A stretch of 64,000 nucleotides of DNA. Origin: Litomosoides sigmodontis (Eukaryota; Nematoda; Chromadorea; Rhabditida; Onchocercidae). Each line of letters opens with the position of its first letter. Position 1 is the first letter of the stretch. The notes beneath the pieces are model-generated. The model worked only from the letters and a program-made list of their open reading frames with translations, made no database searches and was not told the DNA's origin. Shown piece by piece: positions 1 through 14,047 of the stretch. Position numbers and translations under genes: made by a program. The DNA is taken from contig OY718808.1 in assembly GCA_963070105.1 (NCBI GenBank), forward strand, positions 6,239,738 through 6,303,737, written 5' to 3'.

Positions 1-94
1 TTTAGGCAAAAAAAAAGATGCAATATTAATACATAACGTTTCAACTAATTTATGGAAAATGGAAGGCTGAAACAGCATTTAAATTTCAGTGCAC

Positions 95-3000
95 CTTCAT
101 AGTCATAATCTACAAACAAATCCTCCAATTTACCTTTGCAACACCTTTTTTTCTTGCTCAGACGAACGGCCATGTAATATAGTGAGTCCTGCACGGTATT
201 TTTTTCAGCTGCTGAAAATGCTTGTGTAGAAACAAGTTCGTGTGTCGGTTTAAACAAATTCACCATCTCGTCCATTGATTTGGCAGAAAAGAAACTGCAA
301 AAAATGGAAAAAATAAAGTAATATAAAGTTTAGGAATATAAACAAATAAAGCGAAATATCTCATTACAAATTCAATATTGACTAAATTCCTCTATCAAAA
401 ACAATGAATAATGATGACTGTCATTAAAATGATGCTATTTCTTGTTACCAATTTCGATAAAGAAGATAAATTCCGCATAATACACGTGAAACTTTAAATA
501 ATTTAATAAACAACAGAATCAATAAAGTGATTTTTTGAATACTATGAGCAATGAATAAGAGACAAAGAAAAGAGAAACTGAGAGCATAGTACAATTTACA
601 TAGGGAAGAAATCCATGTCGTCAATGGAAAAGTTATTCTTCCCAAAAAAAAAATTCACTAATCAGAATACTATTCTTTTTAAGCTGATGACAGTCAACGG
701 CTCTAAATTTATTAACAAATAAACAAAAGAGTACTTACTGTTTGTTTTTCACAGCTTCTTCTCGCAACTTTTGAGCCCTTTCTTTTAACGACAATAGCGT
801 AGCCAAATTCTGTTCTTTTTGTGTCTTTGGAACAAATTTGTCCTGATTTAAAAAAGATATCCAGTCACTCTCATGTAGAATATAAGTGTTCGAACTCAAA
901 GCCATCACCAATCGTGTGTTATGCAAGAATTATGCGGAACATATAAAGATCAATCCAGTGAATGTAAACTACCAATCGACAGTCAATTAATATCGAAAAA
1001 AAATTTCAAATGGAAGCAGTACGCCAGACTTACTCTGAATTTAATTCGAACTGAAACTAAATAATTGAGGATTTGCGAAATTAAAACAAAAACCGCATCA
1101 CGGTGTTAACAAACTCTTCATGTTTCTTACACCACTTCAAAATTATAATTTAACTAGAACAACAGTGTCAGTTTCTTTTCAGTAATTTTTTTTAAAGCAT
1201 TCTCATATGCGCTGTTGACAAAGCGTATAAAAAATAAACAGCTAGCTGCACCACAAACCACATTACTTCGTACCAAAAATACTCCAGCTGCGAACGAAAC
1301 TAATATGTCACTGAATTAATAGTGGTATTAAAAGCGAACATTTTTCATGTGCACTAAAATTCGTGTCAAATAAATCGAAGCAAATTAAAATATGCTAACT
1401 TGAGAAAATGTTGCTTCAGCATGTTGTGATGAAGATAACAAACTGCTACTCATATTTGCGATACCATGCGGCATAGCAGCTACTGCACCAACGGCAGTTT
1501 TTGCATGGCTTGCTGCTACCTTAACACTTGTTTGGATACCAGTTTGTAACGTACCTGCAAAACATCGTTATCTTATAAGTAGTTTCATACATAAGATTAT
1601 TTGGAAATGAGATCCAGCTTCAAAAAACAATACATTGAAAACGCATTCTAGTTTCGAAGCGCATCAGTGTACTGAAATGTTTCACTTGTCGGATTAAACG
1701 AATATGTAGACGTCTTCACAAAATTACTAATAATATCGGAAAGAAATAACATCAGTCATAACGTCAGTCATGTAAGTAATATGCATTCAGTAAAGGACAG
1801 GATGTAAAAAAACACTATTTAAGGAAAAAAGATATTGCTCAATAACGACTTTTCGAATCATTGGCATATTCAATTTCAAGAAGCTATCCGTCGGTATATT
1901 TATAGAATATCAACTCATTTATGTAACAATTGAAGCAATTTATTGTGCAGCAATTTACAGTAAAACACCAAATATTTGCAGGAGTGATTTAAGATAGGAA
2001 CAGCACGAAGATGAACACTTTTAAAATTATGCAAGCATTTAAATTTCATCGGCTGATTGGTATTCTTATTTCCATAATTTACTTTTCTTGAAATTAAGAA
2101 AAATAGAAAGAATCATTCATCTTGAATGAGAAATATTGCTGTTTTTGCAGTAGGTGTCGGGAAGCAATATTTCTTTAACGTTAGACAACGCCGACAAAAA
2201 AAAGCATTCTTGGTTATTACGCTAAGGTCGACCAATCTGCAGCATGACGTTTATTACAGGCTAACTTGTGGCTAATTTTAAGAATTCGTACTGCCAATTC
2301 TGAATCCTACCTGCGACAGCTTTGCTCTGAGAAACGACACCTTGAGCAACTGATTTTGTACCACTCACTGCTGAGTGTGTCATACGTTCGGCCCCAGAAG
2401 TTACTGATCCACGAAGTGTATTTGCATGAATACTGAAACAGTTATACCATGGAATTTGCATAACAGAATAGAGTCTGGAAGATGACCAGGAACAGAGATA
2501 AATCAGGAGACTTTCCAGCGTAGCAAAAAAAATGTACAAAAACATTGACTTTCTAACAGGATTTAGTGGAAATAAAAATTACAAAGAAAAATTGCCCCAT
2601 CTATAAAACTTAAACTAACCTTAATGTCCTCCCAAGCTTGGAAAGTGGACTAAAGGTTAACCCAGAGCGCGCATTATCCAAACTTGTTGAAGGCTGCGAA
2701 GAAGAATATTGCTGCTTGCTCCCACATTTCCTGTCGAAATTTTTATTTCAGAAATCAAATATTAATATATTTTCAGAATATTTAAGAACGTTGTTAATTT
2801 AAACAGAAATAATTAAAAGTTACAAGAACCAATCTCAGAAGTGCCATAAATCACTTACTCTGATATAAACGTTCTGTTTATTTCATCACCCTTCCGCCCT
2901 AAAAGAATGGCAAATGGCAACAAACTGAACGTGATCAAAGTGATACCATAAAAGTAAGAAAAGCTTGTTTTCAAACTTGGGTTTTCAAAATTAAAACAAA

Positions 3001-6000
3001 AATCTGAACGAACACAGCAACATGTCGCATGTAAATTGCTTCGAATCGTTTGATAGATCAGGACAACTGTGCCGACAAGTTTGAGTTATATTTGTAGCAG
3101 TTTCACATAATTTATTTCCTTTTTTGCCAATCAACGAAGATTTAAAATTGGATCCTACATTCTCAATGTGTACCTGTAATACGGAACAACTACATACTCT
3201 TCAACTAATGACAACGGATGACGAAAAAGTTCCTAAACATAAAAAATTTCAAGAAATTTAGCAAAAATACCTCCGAAAACTTCAAAACAAAAACACCTCC
3301 TATACTTTCAAAACTGAATGATATAAGAAAATTTATGAGAGTAGAATGAACATTTCTTGATTATTTCAGCATCTTCGTCATCTATGCCTTCAGGATGTTT
3401 TACGTGGCTGATATAAGTACAAATTATTAAACAAAATGCATAACGTTACACAGCCGAAAAATACGAACATAGAAAAACAAAATATATAAACAACAAGAGT
3501 CATGAACATTTATCCTTGATGAATTAAAAATTTCATAATGGCAAAAATATCAGAATTCAGAATTCATAACAAACAAAAAAATTATTTGACTACAAAAATT
3601 TTCTGTTGCTATATCAGCAGCTTGGGAACGGATGTGTTGAAGGATGAAAATGCTTCTACGCACAATGCAACTCACCTCTTGCTCTCCTTTTCGCTTTATT
3701 TCTAAATACATATCATCAAAAAAGATTCGTGGAGACTGATCAACTGAAAGAGAACTATGTACAAATTATGCATATGTATAGTTGTTACTATTCTATTTTA
3801 TTATCACTACTGCAAGGGCGTTTGTTTTTTACTTATAATTAGTATGTATTTTAGGATTTCTACCACAATGAGGGCGAGTAGAGTGTTTTAACTATCAAAC
3901 TTTTTCGTATTATACCATCGAATGTTTTACAGTAATTTGCAGAGAACTAAAGTATTACTATCACTCAAGTATTTTCACACCCTTCACTCAAAATACTATT
4001 TCAAATCTACCTGAAACTCACGCAAAGTTTCGTTACTCAAACAAAACTTAATCCTCCACTCATAATTTTAGGGAAACAGAAAAAAGATATCAGTAAATTC
4101 ACGATTCCTGATAAAGCCATTAAAAAAATATTAAAAAATTAAAAACACCGGCCACCCGTCAATAAATCTTTAAATTTAAACAAAGGAACATCTATGACAA
4201 ATAAGAAGCTAAAAATATAGTAACGGCAACAAATGAAAATAAAAAGCGAAAGCAGTATTAAATATGAGAAATAAATACCTGTATTTTTGTAAATATCCTC
4301 CAAATTCTTCGATATTTTGTTTACAGTTTCTTTCTGGAAGTTATTTGAATAAAATAAGATTATGCTATCTAATACTTCATCCAATACTTTATTTGTTATT
4401 GACCACGAACTATTAGTTTTCGGAATTTATAAGGCGAAAAATGAAGACCTTCGTGAGCTTTCTTTGAAGCACAATAAAATACATTTTGCAAAAAATAAAT
4501 TTTTGGAAAATAAAGAATAAGTGACTGACGGATCAAAAACCTAATTTGATACAAAAAAAAACTAACATTAACAGGAATGGTAGAACATTCAGAAACACAT
4601 AAGCTTTGGTGAGTGAGATCATAAACTTCTTTATCAGCACTAGGAACATTTAATACCGTCACATTTTTAAACATTGTTACAGACATCACTTCTTCCATCC
4701 TATAATAAATATCTTATAATTAATAAAGCTTTATATAGTAAAGTTTTATATAATAGAAATTGAAACTAATTGGCACTAGTTTCAATCTCTAAAGTTTCAC
4801 ACTCAAAACTAGTAAGATCAGAAGAACATATGCACCGGTAGTTAGTACGAACAAATGTATAACGTAAACTAACCGGGCCATCATAATATATAAATCTTGT
4901 CCATTCTCAGTAACCAGGGGATGTACAGCGTCCGGATCGAACATTAACGCATTTGGTGTCACTAGCAAAGTACCTGTTACTGTTCCATCCATCTCAGTCA
5001 TTTGTTTTACCTTCAAAGTGGACGTAGTTGAATATACAAAAACTTTAAAAAAATAGAACAAATACATTAATGGAAAATACATTACGTTCGTATTTTCTCT
5101 CCCCATTCTACTCCATCTTTTCGGTCTGCGAATTGTTCAAAGGAAAATATTTGCAGTCGAAAACTGGAAACCCTGTTTTATCTGGGAAGCACTACTTTGG
5201 CTTACCTCTATCCACAAATCTTTTCTATAAAAACCATTTTCCTGAACTCATACCTTTAGCTTGATGAATCTCTTCATGCTATCAGTGTCTGCTTCTTCTA
5301 CTTCTACCAAGTCAACTTTTTTTGAACAACTTTCAGATGCGCTATGTTTTTGCAATCCAGTTGTTGAAGCGTCCGATACAGTTGCGCGCCGGCTACATAC
5401 CTGCACTGCCATTCCAGGTCCACGTTGAATTCTCTCTGTAAAAGTAGGAGAAATGTATTGCATGCTTTATGCTTGTAATGAACTTCAAATTCCATTCTTA
5501 AGCTATCGGAAGCTTTGTCTATCAATTCGAGTAAATAGTTTAAATGGGGAAAAATCTTAGCAAAATTTATACAAAAGCAAAAACATAAATTGCTGATCTG
5601 ATCCAACCAGATGAAGATACTAATATGAACCACAATAGCTGTTACTTCTTTAGCAGTATTTTAGTAACTGCTATTAAATCCCAAGGTCTCACGAATAAGT
5701 CCTGCGCAAAAAATAAAACGATCAAACACTAGTTTTGCCAAGCATATTTTTTTTCAAGTTTCTTAGTAACGAAAGGTGGCGAATATCATTAACGATGGCA
5801 CAAAATCGATTTTCTTGACATTTAAGGTCATTTAGCACGAATGCAATTCTGAGCATAATATGAGTTTCTTGTGGATTTCAGACATCAAAAGCATTTAAAT
5901 TCGGAAAACTGTATGTGTAGGTTATTATTGCAAAAAGTCTAACATTAGAAAGGCATTTAAATTAGAAAAACTTGCAGAATTGCAGCTGGAAGGAGAAAGG

Positions 6001-6904
6001 CAAATAGAAGAGGAACATCATATTTCTGTGAATCTTTAGTCGTATATCTGTGCTACATTGCAGGCGTGAGAAAATAAAAATGCATAACAATTGGATGCAA
6101 AAACGCGATACATGAATTTATTCAAAAAAGGATGAACCGCATAGAAATTGCAATGCCTTGTAATCTCGCTCTCAAAACTTCTATTTTGCAGTTTTAAAAG
6201 ACCAAACTACTTTCATTTAATCACCACGCAACTGATATTTTTGCTAACCGCTTGAATGCGAATTGCTTCCCGAAGCTGTTATTACTTGATTTGTAGAGTA
6301 ACGATTTCCCGAAATAACGTCATCATTTTCATCCACCGGACAAGGTACAAGAAGCTTTTGTCCAGGGAATACCTTCAAAATTATGCTGTCATCCTACCAA
6401 TTAACAAAATATCGCACATTTATATACTCATACACTACAATCAATACAGTCAATTTATTACTAATCATCGTGCACGAACAAAAAGCGTTAAACGATTGCA
6501 TTTTCAAACCGCTAGGAACTTCTTACTGAATTTTTCACAAATATTAGAATATCTTTATTATATCACCCCCATTACTCAGTTATTGTAGAAAACAGGCATA
6601 TAAAACACTGATCAAACGATCATGCTTGCTAATTGTAATTTGAACATTGCCTTACCACAAGCTGCCCTACTTAAGTTATACGGTACCATATAAACGATTT
6701 TTCTCACAAATTCTTGCAAACAAATTCAATCGACGTGACACTTTGCATTGAAATTGCTCCTGCATATTTAAAACTATAATATATAAATGTCAAATTTACC
6801 ATTCGCATTGCGAGTCGATTCATTTTCATTAAATCACCAACAGTACAATCATGTGCTGCAGCAATTCGTTCAATTGAGTCTGATTGTGCCACTGTGTACT
6901 CCAT
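95..6904 (-). CDS. OXR1: OXR1/LMD-3-like LysM-TLDc family protein, 3' part beyond the left edge
   Basis: Oxidation-resistance family protein; in animals these pair an N-terminal LysM and a GRAM/PH-like segment with a C-terminal TLDc domain. I see LysM exon 6904-6800 (begins EYTVAQSDSIERIAAAHDC), its second half at about 6376-6301 (VFPGQKLLVP), exon to 5254 (MKRFIKLK), exon 5010-4874 with the family signature GTVTGTLLVTPNALMFDPD, exon 4699-4567 (MEEVMSVTMFK), about 4335-4281, 3743-3676 (PRIFFDDMYLEI), 2898-2859, 2730-2620, 2432-2311 (ASGAERMTHSAVSGTKS-like), 1554-1400, about 900-740 and about 291-95. The borders from 2898 to 1400 and from 5010 to 4567 agree in phase. One phase mismatch between 3676 and 2898 implies a missed exon. 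The TLDc domain should lie left of position 1. The 5' end is not found. The family call is firm; individual outer exons are less so. Confidence 0.85.
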
Positions 6905-9900
6905 CTACAAAAGAAAAAAAACAGAATGCTTATCCTGGAAGTAATCCGCCTTTCGAAATCTCAAAAACAGATATGTACTTGAAAAAGCTATTTTCAAAAC
7001 AATGTTTTGTCAAAGCAGTCGTAGATTTTCCAAAACAAAATACCACTAATCTAGAGTAATTAGGATGGGACAGCGACAAGTTCAGTTATAAAAAATACTA
7101 ATCTAAGAAAAGAACATAAAGCATTCATCAAATTAAAGTCTAATAGACAAAAAGGTTGGAAATTAAAACCTCCACAAGCTAACCAAGTCAAACCCGCCCT
7201 ACTCCTTTCTTCAAACTTACTAAAAGGGGAAATATTCTCTGTCAAATTGCCCAAATTCAATTTCTTTACCAAAATTTTGATAATAATATAGTAAACAAAA
7301 ATTACTGTAAGAATGGAATGCAGAGTGTTAACAAATTGCATCTTAAAAAAGTAAAAATGATATTTGTTAGTCAAAGAAGCAGAATCAAATTTTATTTTCC
7401 ACGTAAATTTTATTTATTTCAAAGAGAAATATCAAAATTTTCAAAATTCCCCGTCATTCTTAAAGAGGTAAACTTTGAAAGAGAACACAAAAGTTATGAG
7501 ACTCCCGAAATTATGCTTGATTTTAGAAATATTGTCCTAAAAATAATGGAACTGAAGGATCAACTGCGCAAACACGGAAACAGGGAGATATTAGGCGCTG
7601 CCGAAAGTTGACAAAAACATTGTTATTAAATAAACAATAAGTGGAAAATACACTGATAGTGATCTTGTTCTTACAGGAAAACTTTGCCGTAACATTGAAG
7701 ACTTTTCCAAAGAAAAGGAAGCGAACATTTCTGGACTTGTATTAAATGAACAAAATCGCATAAATATATCATTTTTACAGTACATGTGTTTACTTTGCGA
7801 AATGAACAAAAGATATTTTGATTTTGAACCGGTTTCAGCTAAAAATAGTAACTTGCGAAAGTTATTGTTTCACTTAAAACTGTCAAACTCTTACATGGTT
7901 TCTGCAAGATTCGTATTTCGTTAATATAGTAAACAGTTTTGATATCAACCTTTCAATTAAAGCCAGTAAAATCATTTCCTGACAAATCAGTACTAATTTT
8001 TCGACGGACACTCAAGATACCAATACAAACCCTTACATTCGCGTTATTCGTATTCAAGAACTTGTATATAATATAAAAGTATTTACGTAAATAAGTGTTT
8101 TTTTCTAATGTGTAAATGCCTTTGATATCTGCTAGCAGAGGAGCATTAAATAAAAGATAGCAATTCAATAAAGTTAAAAAAAGACTTTAATTTACTGGTG
8201 TATTTTTTCAATCCGCCTAAACTTACTCCTTACTTTATTTCAAAAATGTTACGTCACTCAGTCAAGTTACTGTCGAAAAATAACCAAATCAAGCGACCAG
8301 CACCTGAGCTCTATGGACATCAAGCATTTCACTTGGATTTCTTCAACATTTCCGTATATTTTATTCATTGTAATTTCATACTTTTTTCACATCTAAATCG
8401 CCAAATTTTGGAAAGAGCGAAATGAATCATCATGTGCACCAAAGTTTCAAAGGAAAGTTTTCAGCCACTAATGCGAACTGAGGGAGAATGGTTCGTTTGA
8501 ATGGACGGTGCACCCCTTTTTCCATTTGAAAAAACATTCCACCTAACGTAAAATTCTGACGCTTTCAATACAATTTCAGGTGAAATAAAGCACTACTGAA
8601 ATGTATGTTGGAATCATCTCACCACAGATCACATGTCTCAACTTCCCTTCCTCTCTCATTTTTGTCAACATTTCCCCTCCATCTCTCTCAAACACACATT
8701 TCCAATTGTCCACTGCACCAATACGTCTAATATCTGCACAAAGTACTGCAATGTAAAAGAAAACAACACCAAAAAATAATAATATTAAGGAAAAATATTC
8801 TTTGATTTTAAGAATTAAAATTTGAAAACTTTCTACATTCACAGTTTTACGATTGCAGTAGAAATAGTAACAATTTTATTTGCTAAAAGAAAAAAGAATT
8901 TGAAGAATGCTTGCCGAAATAATTATTGCCAGAACTGGCAAAAGGTTGGCTTGAGCACTAAGTATGCGAAGAGTTAAGAAAATTTTAATTTAGCATAACA
9001 AAAGAACATCCCAAATGAGTGATTTTGGACCAAATTTCATTCCTGTAATAAAAACTCAAATAATTGGAAAATAACTTGGGAATGTATTTGAAAAAATAAT
9101 TCTTCCGCAAATGTGGCTTTTCCCACAAACAGTGTCAGCCACATGTTCGAAAACGAAATGCAAATCGAAGCTTTTTATCAATTTAGCATTCCATGAGGTT
9201 AACTGTGTAATTTCAGGGAACTTTATGCAAAATGGAACTTGAACATTTTGTCAGTGAGTTACAAACTATAATGGTAAAGTACTATAATTCCAAAGAATGG
9301 TATTTAAAAACCAGAAGATAGGTTGAAGAGGAATTGCACTCCGCTAATAGTTTGACAAATTATTTTCCTCATGCTTTTTTGAAATAGAAAAGAATTTCTA
9401 TTTTTACATATTTGATAACGACCAAAGTGAACTGGAAGACTAATACACAGCGATGTGTAAACATGCAACTCCAATAATTATTTAGATGTGCCACATTTTC
9501 TACAAATAACATTTTGAATCATTTTCTTGAAACTATGACCAAAGTTTGTAAACTACAAACCAATTCAGAAAACAAAGAGGTACTAAATGGAATCATCAAG
9601 TGCAACCTTAAAAAACGAGTCATAGAAAAAATTGTTATGCATGCTCCGATTATTTAATTATGGCCAGTTTCAGGACGCAACTTTGAATTAAGTATATAAT
9701 TAACTATTCCCGGGTATACAGTCCGCCAACGAATTCATGATAAATACTTTATTCAATTGGGGCAGAAGAAAAAATAGTTTCAGAATAACTAAAACTAACT
9801 CCTTATATGTACTTAAATGAAAAACACAAGTTATCAAGCATTTATAAAACTGTGAGTGCAACAGAACACTTCTATACGAAAATATACAAGATCAAGGTTC

Positions 9901-12900
9901 AGCATGTGGAATTTCCACGACGATAGCTACTTTATACTTTATTATTTTCAATGAGCAGCTTATAAAGTCCCACCCTCCTCGTTTCCATCGCTAGGGTTTC
10001 CGGTCGATATTTTTTGTCTATACTGTGTTGAAAAGTGCAAACTTCCCAGTGCAAACAATTTTTTTATTTTCCATGGCTTGTTGAATCCAGTAGAATGATC
10101 CTTACTTAGCGTTGGAGGACAAACGACACTGCTAAGCTGGACTAATGAAGCGGATTTTTCTTGGCAAAAATTAAACAAATGCGGGGAAAATGATAAGAAA
10201 ATTATATTAACTTTTCGTACTTCAAAAAGAGTCGTAGACGTCGTCCTTTTTCTCGATTCTCTCCCTTATAGAGCCAGAATAGCGAAAAATCCAAAATGTG
10301 GAGGAATATAGATATATATGTATGCCTGGATGTACCATCTGCTCCTACTTGAATTAAAATCACTATTTTTCACAATTTCACAGAAAGATCATAATAAATA
10401 AAAGTGATTAATCTCAGCACGTCGATTACCTATGCACGTCCCCACTCAACCGCATTCGAAATTTCGCACCAATTCGCACTATTAATCACTACTAAATTAT
10501 CACTAAATATGCACATAAATGATTAAATCTACCTAAAAAAGTGGTATTTCTAACAAAGGATAAGGAAGCACTTGCGAGTGATTCCTAAAAATTTTCCTAA
10601 AATGAAATGAGATCAGTGCGAAATAAAGAACCAAGACTGCATACACATTTCTTGTCCATGAGAATTCTTGAAGATCAGTAAATTAATTTCCTAGGCCTTA
10701 GGTAACTTTGTAACTGTAGTAAAATATTTCTAACACTTAAAAAAAAAACTGAAACTTGTTCGACAGATTTCCATAAAAATAAATACATAAATTTAAATGT
10801 TTTACAAATCTTTATATGCTCAAAAAAATTCGAAGTCCGTAAACAGAATCCACTGCCATTGAAAATATTGTAAATCTTCTTGTGAAATTCAAGTCAGTTT
10901 CAAATTCTTTTTAACAAAAGCATCTATAATTAGTCATCTTCAACTACTCACCGTTGAAATTTCGCACTTACCACCAAACTTTTGTCATACGACTCAGATA
11001 CCTTAGATTTACCGTTTTTTTAGTTCAATAATTTAGACTTTTTTAATTCACCGCCTATTGGAACTGTAATTCGCAAATTCCACTCATCTTTACATTATAT
11101 TCAAATAAGGGAAAATTACCAAAAGAAGTTTGGAGTCCATCGCTACACTTCATTCGCTTAACGCAAGCAAATTATCCACACGCCGCAAATGTACCACAAA
11201 TAGCCATCCAGTGTAGCTTGTCACTTTCATTGTCTAATTCCGCAACGAATACCTCTCACCACAACAACACACGGAACATGTGACACCAGCCGCCTGTCGC
11301 AAATCCAACGACAATCTCGAGAAAGCAAGACGGTCTGCGGCACTTCCATGTCCCGATATGCAACTTCTTCAACCCTGTGCACGACATAACACAGTAGTTA
11401 TAATTAAGTTTATGGGAGAAGAGTAAAACAAGTTAACGTGAATCATCATCATTCACGCGATAGCGATGTTGCGGAGAGATGTATTTGTTTAAAGTTCCCG
11501 TGAACTTCTGATCATTTCAAAAGCACACGGATGTTTTACCAATTAATTAGCAATTATTCTGTTGGATAATTATTCTGTTGGCTGAAATAAAGCGAGATTT
11601 AATTGGAAATATTTCACATTAATTTTTGAGAAGTGAAGAATGGAAATTTCAAAGAGAATGCGTGGGCGATGACTGAGTGAATACTGCATAAATCTGGCTT
11701 ATAGCATAAAAATTTCTCCTATTCATTCCACCGCTTTGGTACGTTAATTGGACAGCAATGTAAAAAAGGTTTTCTTTTTACGAATTTGGAAATTTAAATG
11801 TCAATAAGCGGCATTACCTTAATGTTTAAGAGTTCTGAAGTTGTCTGTAAGAAGTCTTTCTCTATCCGACTTGATAATCATTGTTTTTTCTTGAAAAATT
11901 TACTGTTAATGTTAGGAGTGCTGACAAATTTCCCACCTCTCAGTTCGTCCAAACTCTAAACAATGTTGTTGCTTAAACTCAGCTCAACTTCTGTCCTTCC
12001 TCCGCAGAGATATGTCAGAAGCAGCTCGCTTGTGTAAGCAATCAGTCGGTCGGTGATGGTCGCCGAGAAGAATGCGACGCGATGAATTCGAAATCGATTG
12101 ATCGCAGTAAAGCGATGATCAGAAAGAAATACAGTTGTGGGAAAGGTTGGAGAAAGAGTTCACTTCGATTTGTGAACAGAGTTTGTTGAACAGTTTAACA
12201 TTTTACTTTCATAATAAAAACAAAGCGTGGAAAACTATTTTTTACATAATTTCATAAAATTTAATTTTCAGGTCCAAAATCACGAGGCTAATTTACGGAA
12301 AGAGGATCTCTGTGTGATGCAATGATGCAGAGGATTCGTAAATGAAATGAAATGACGTCATTTTCGATGCAGCGCCGCTAACGCGAAAATTTTCCAGAAT
12401 TTTTTCGGAAAAACTTCTACAAAAACTTATATATTGCTATTATTGCACACACTTTGTGGACTGAATTTGTTATTAGTTTAGGCACGTACACACATACACA
12501 CACAATCTACTGATGACGTCCATAGATGTTTACTTGTCCTTTCACGTACATCCATCCGCCTTCCACCAACTAGAAAATTTGCATTTTAGTTTTTCCAAGC
12601 TGAGTGTCAGCTACGGCCGACAAACGTGGTAGAAATAACGCAGTGGAAAAGATTCGCGGATATATCGATTGCCAAGATTAGAACTGTTTGCACTCGGTAG
12701 CAACTGCTTGTGTTTTCAGTATTGAAAATGCGCATTTCGTAGGTTAACTCTGAAAAGGACAAATCTTTCGTTCATTTCATTTTAAGCTCTAAATCCATCG
12801 ATGAAAGTTCTGGAGCATTTGAGAGAATTTTCTAATCACATCCATTCTTTGTATTGCTAGATTCCTCTCTCTCTCTCTCTCAGTAGAAAGAAGGAATCAG

Positions 12901-13791
12901 ATTCGTAAGCAAATTGCTATGATTCAGAATTGTGAAAAATTAAGCTTCCGCGAGCAAGCTTTAATGAGTTACTCTAAATAACGAAACATAAAAACTCTTG
13001 TTGACGTCCTGCAGAGTTAACTTGTTGGTTTAATCGATAATTAGCATGTGCTAGATGGAATATTTCCATTTTATTGTGAAACGCTCCAAGTTTATCCTTC
13101 AGTCACTCTCGGGAAAGGATGATTAAACGTTCTTGAATGATCGGAGAAGCACCCAATTTTGCTCGACCCATTTGAGAATAAATGTTGTAGAAGAAATTGC
13201 TGAAAAATTCTTTTAAGGAAATTCACTTCCAGAAAATGTCAACAATTTCATCTTCAATATCGACATATTAGCTTTCAAGTCAACTGAAAACTTCTCTGCC
13301 ACTGAATTAAACAAAAGATTGAAATCGTCGTTGTTGTCGTTTTTGGAATTTGAAAGTTTTGCTTTAGACTTTATGGTAAGAAGTTAAAATCATTCTTGCT
13401 ATTTCAAATTTTTAAGCAAATAGGAAAGGAAGTGCTACTGTCGGCGATGGAAAAGAAAAAACGAAATCTATCAGAACAATTTTTTAGAAGATATCAACAT
13501 AATAAACGAAATTATAAATTTTACTTTTTTTATCAAATTTAAATTTAGCTGTGCCTACATATTTGTGTGGATAATGAATATGGGAATTAAATCCTTCTTT
13601 TTGATGTATTTTATAATTCGTACAGGTTGGTTAGTCTCTCATAAATGTTTTCATTCAATCTTCGCACGACACTAAAGTAAATCATTCCTAAATTTTAAAC
13701 GTTAACTTGACACTTTATTCAGTAATAAAATTTGTTCAATGTTTGGCGTTTTAAGAAATGAAATTTACAACACATTTAAAAGAGAGTCGAC
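6905..13791. other. Gene-poor stretch, probably 5' flank or long introns of the OXR1-like gene
   Basis: AT-rich sequence without a convincing coding exon. A minus-strand open frame at 9960-10178 (Ser-rich, ending near GNPSDGNEEGG) could be an upstream exon of the OXR1-like gene but has no clear splice sites. A perfect cAMP-response-element palindrome, TGACGTCA, lies at 12353-12360, and a CT tract at 12865-12881. A 14-mer direct repeat is at 11552-11565 and 11568-11581. Nothing else is supported. Confidence 0.5.
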
Positions 13792-13907
13792 TTACAGTAG
13801 GGACACACACATAAACGTATCAAAGTTTGAACACCTGGTAAACTGAACAAGATGATCCATTTCAAAGCGGTCTCTTTCATGCATATTCACTCCCAGCTGG
13901 AAGTTAC

Positions 13908-14047
13908 CTCCCTCAAATGAGCCTCTCTCACTATGAATCGCACTCGGATCGCATTCGCCTTCGGTCCTTCTGAACATTTTCGACACATTCACGTTGAGGA
14001 GGAAATTGAGCTCTTCCTCATTAGTCCAATCAAAATTGTCCAAAAGT
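13908..14047 (-). CDS. Possible internal exon of an unknown gene
   Basis: A minus-strand open stretch starts after a TATCAG acceptor and ends at a GTAACT donor. It reads LLDNFDWTNEEELNFLLNV and continues with FRRTEGECDPSAIHSERG, an amino-acid mix that looks coding (acidic, few repeats) compared with neighbouring frames. I found no partner exon in phase on either side and do not recognise the family. It could be part of a gene whose other exons lie in the surrounding AT-rich sequence, or chance. Confidence 0.3.
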
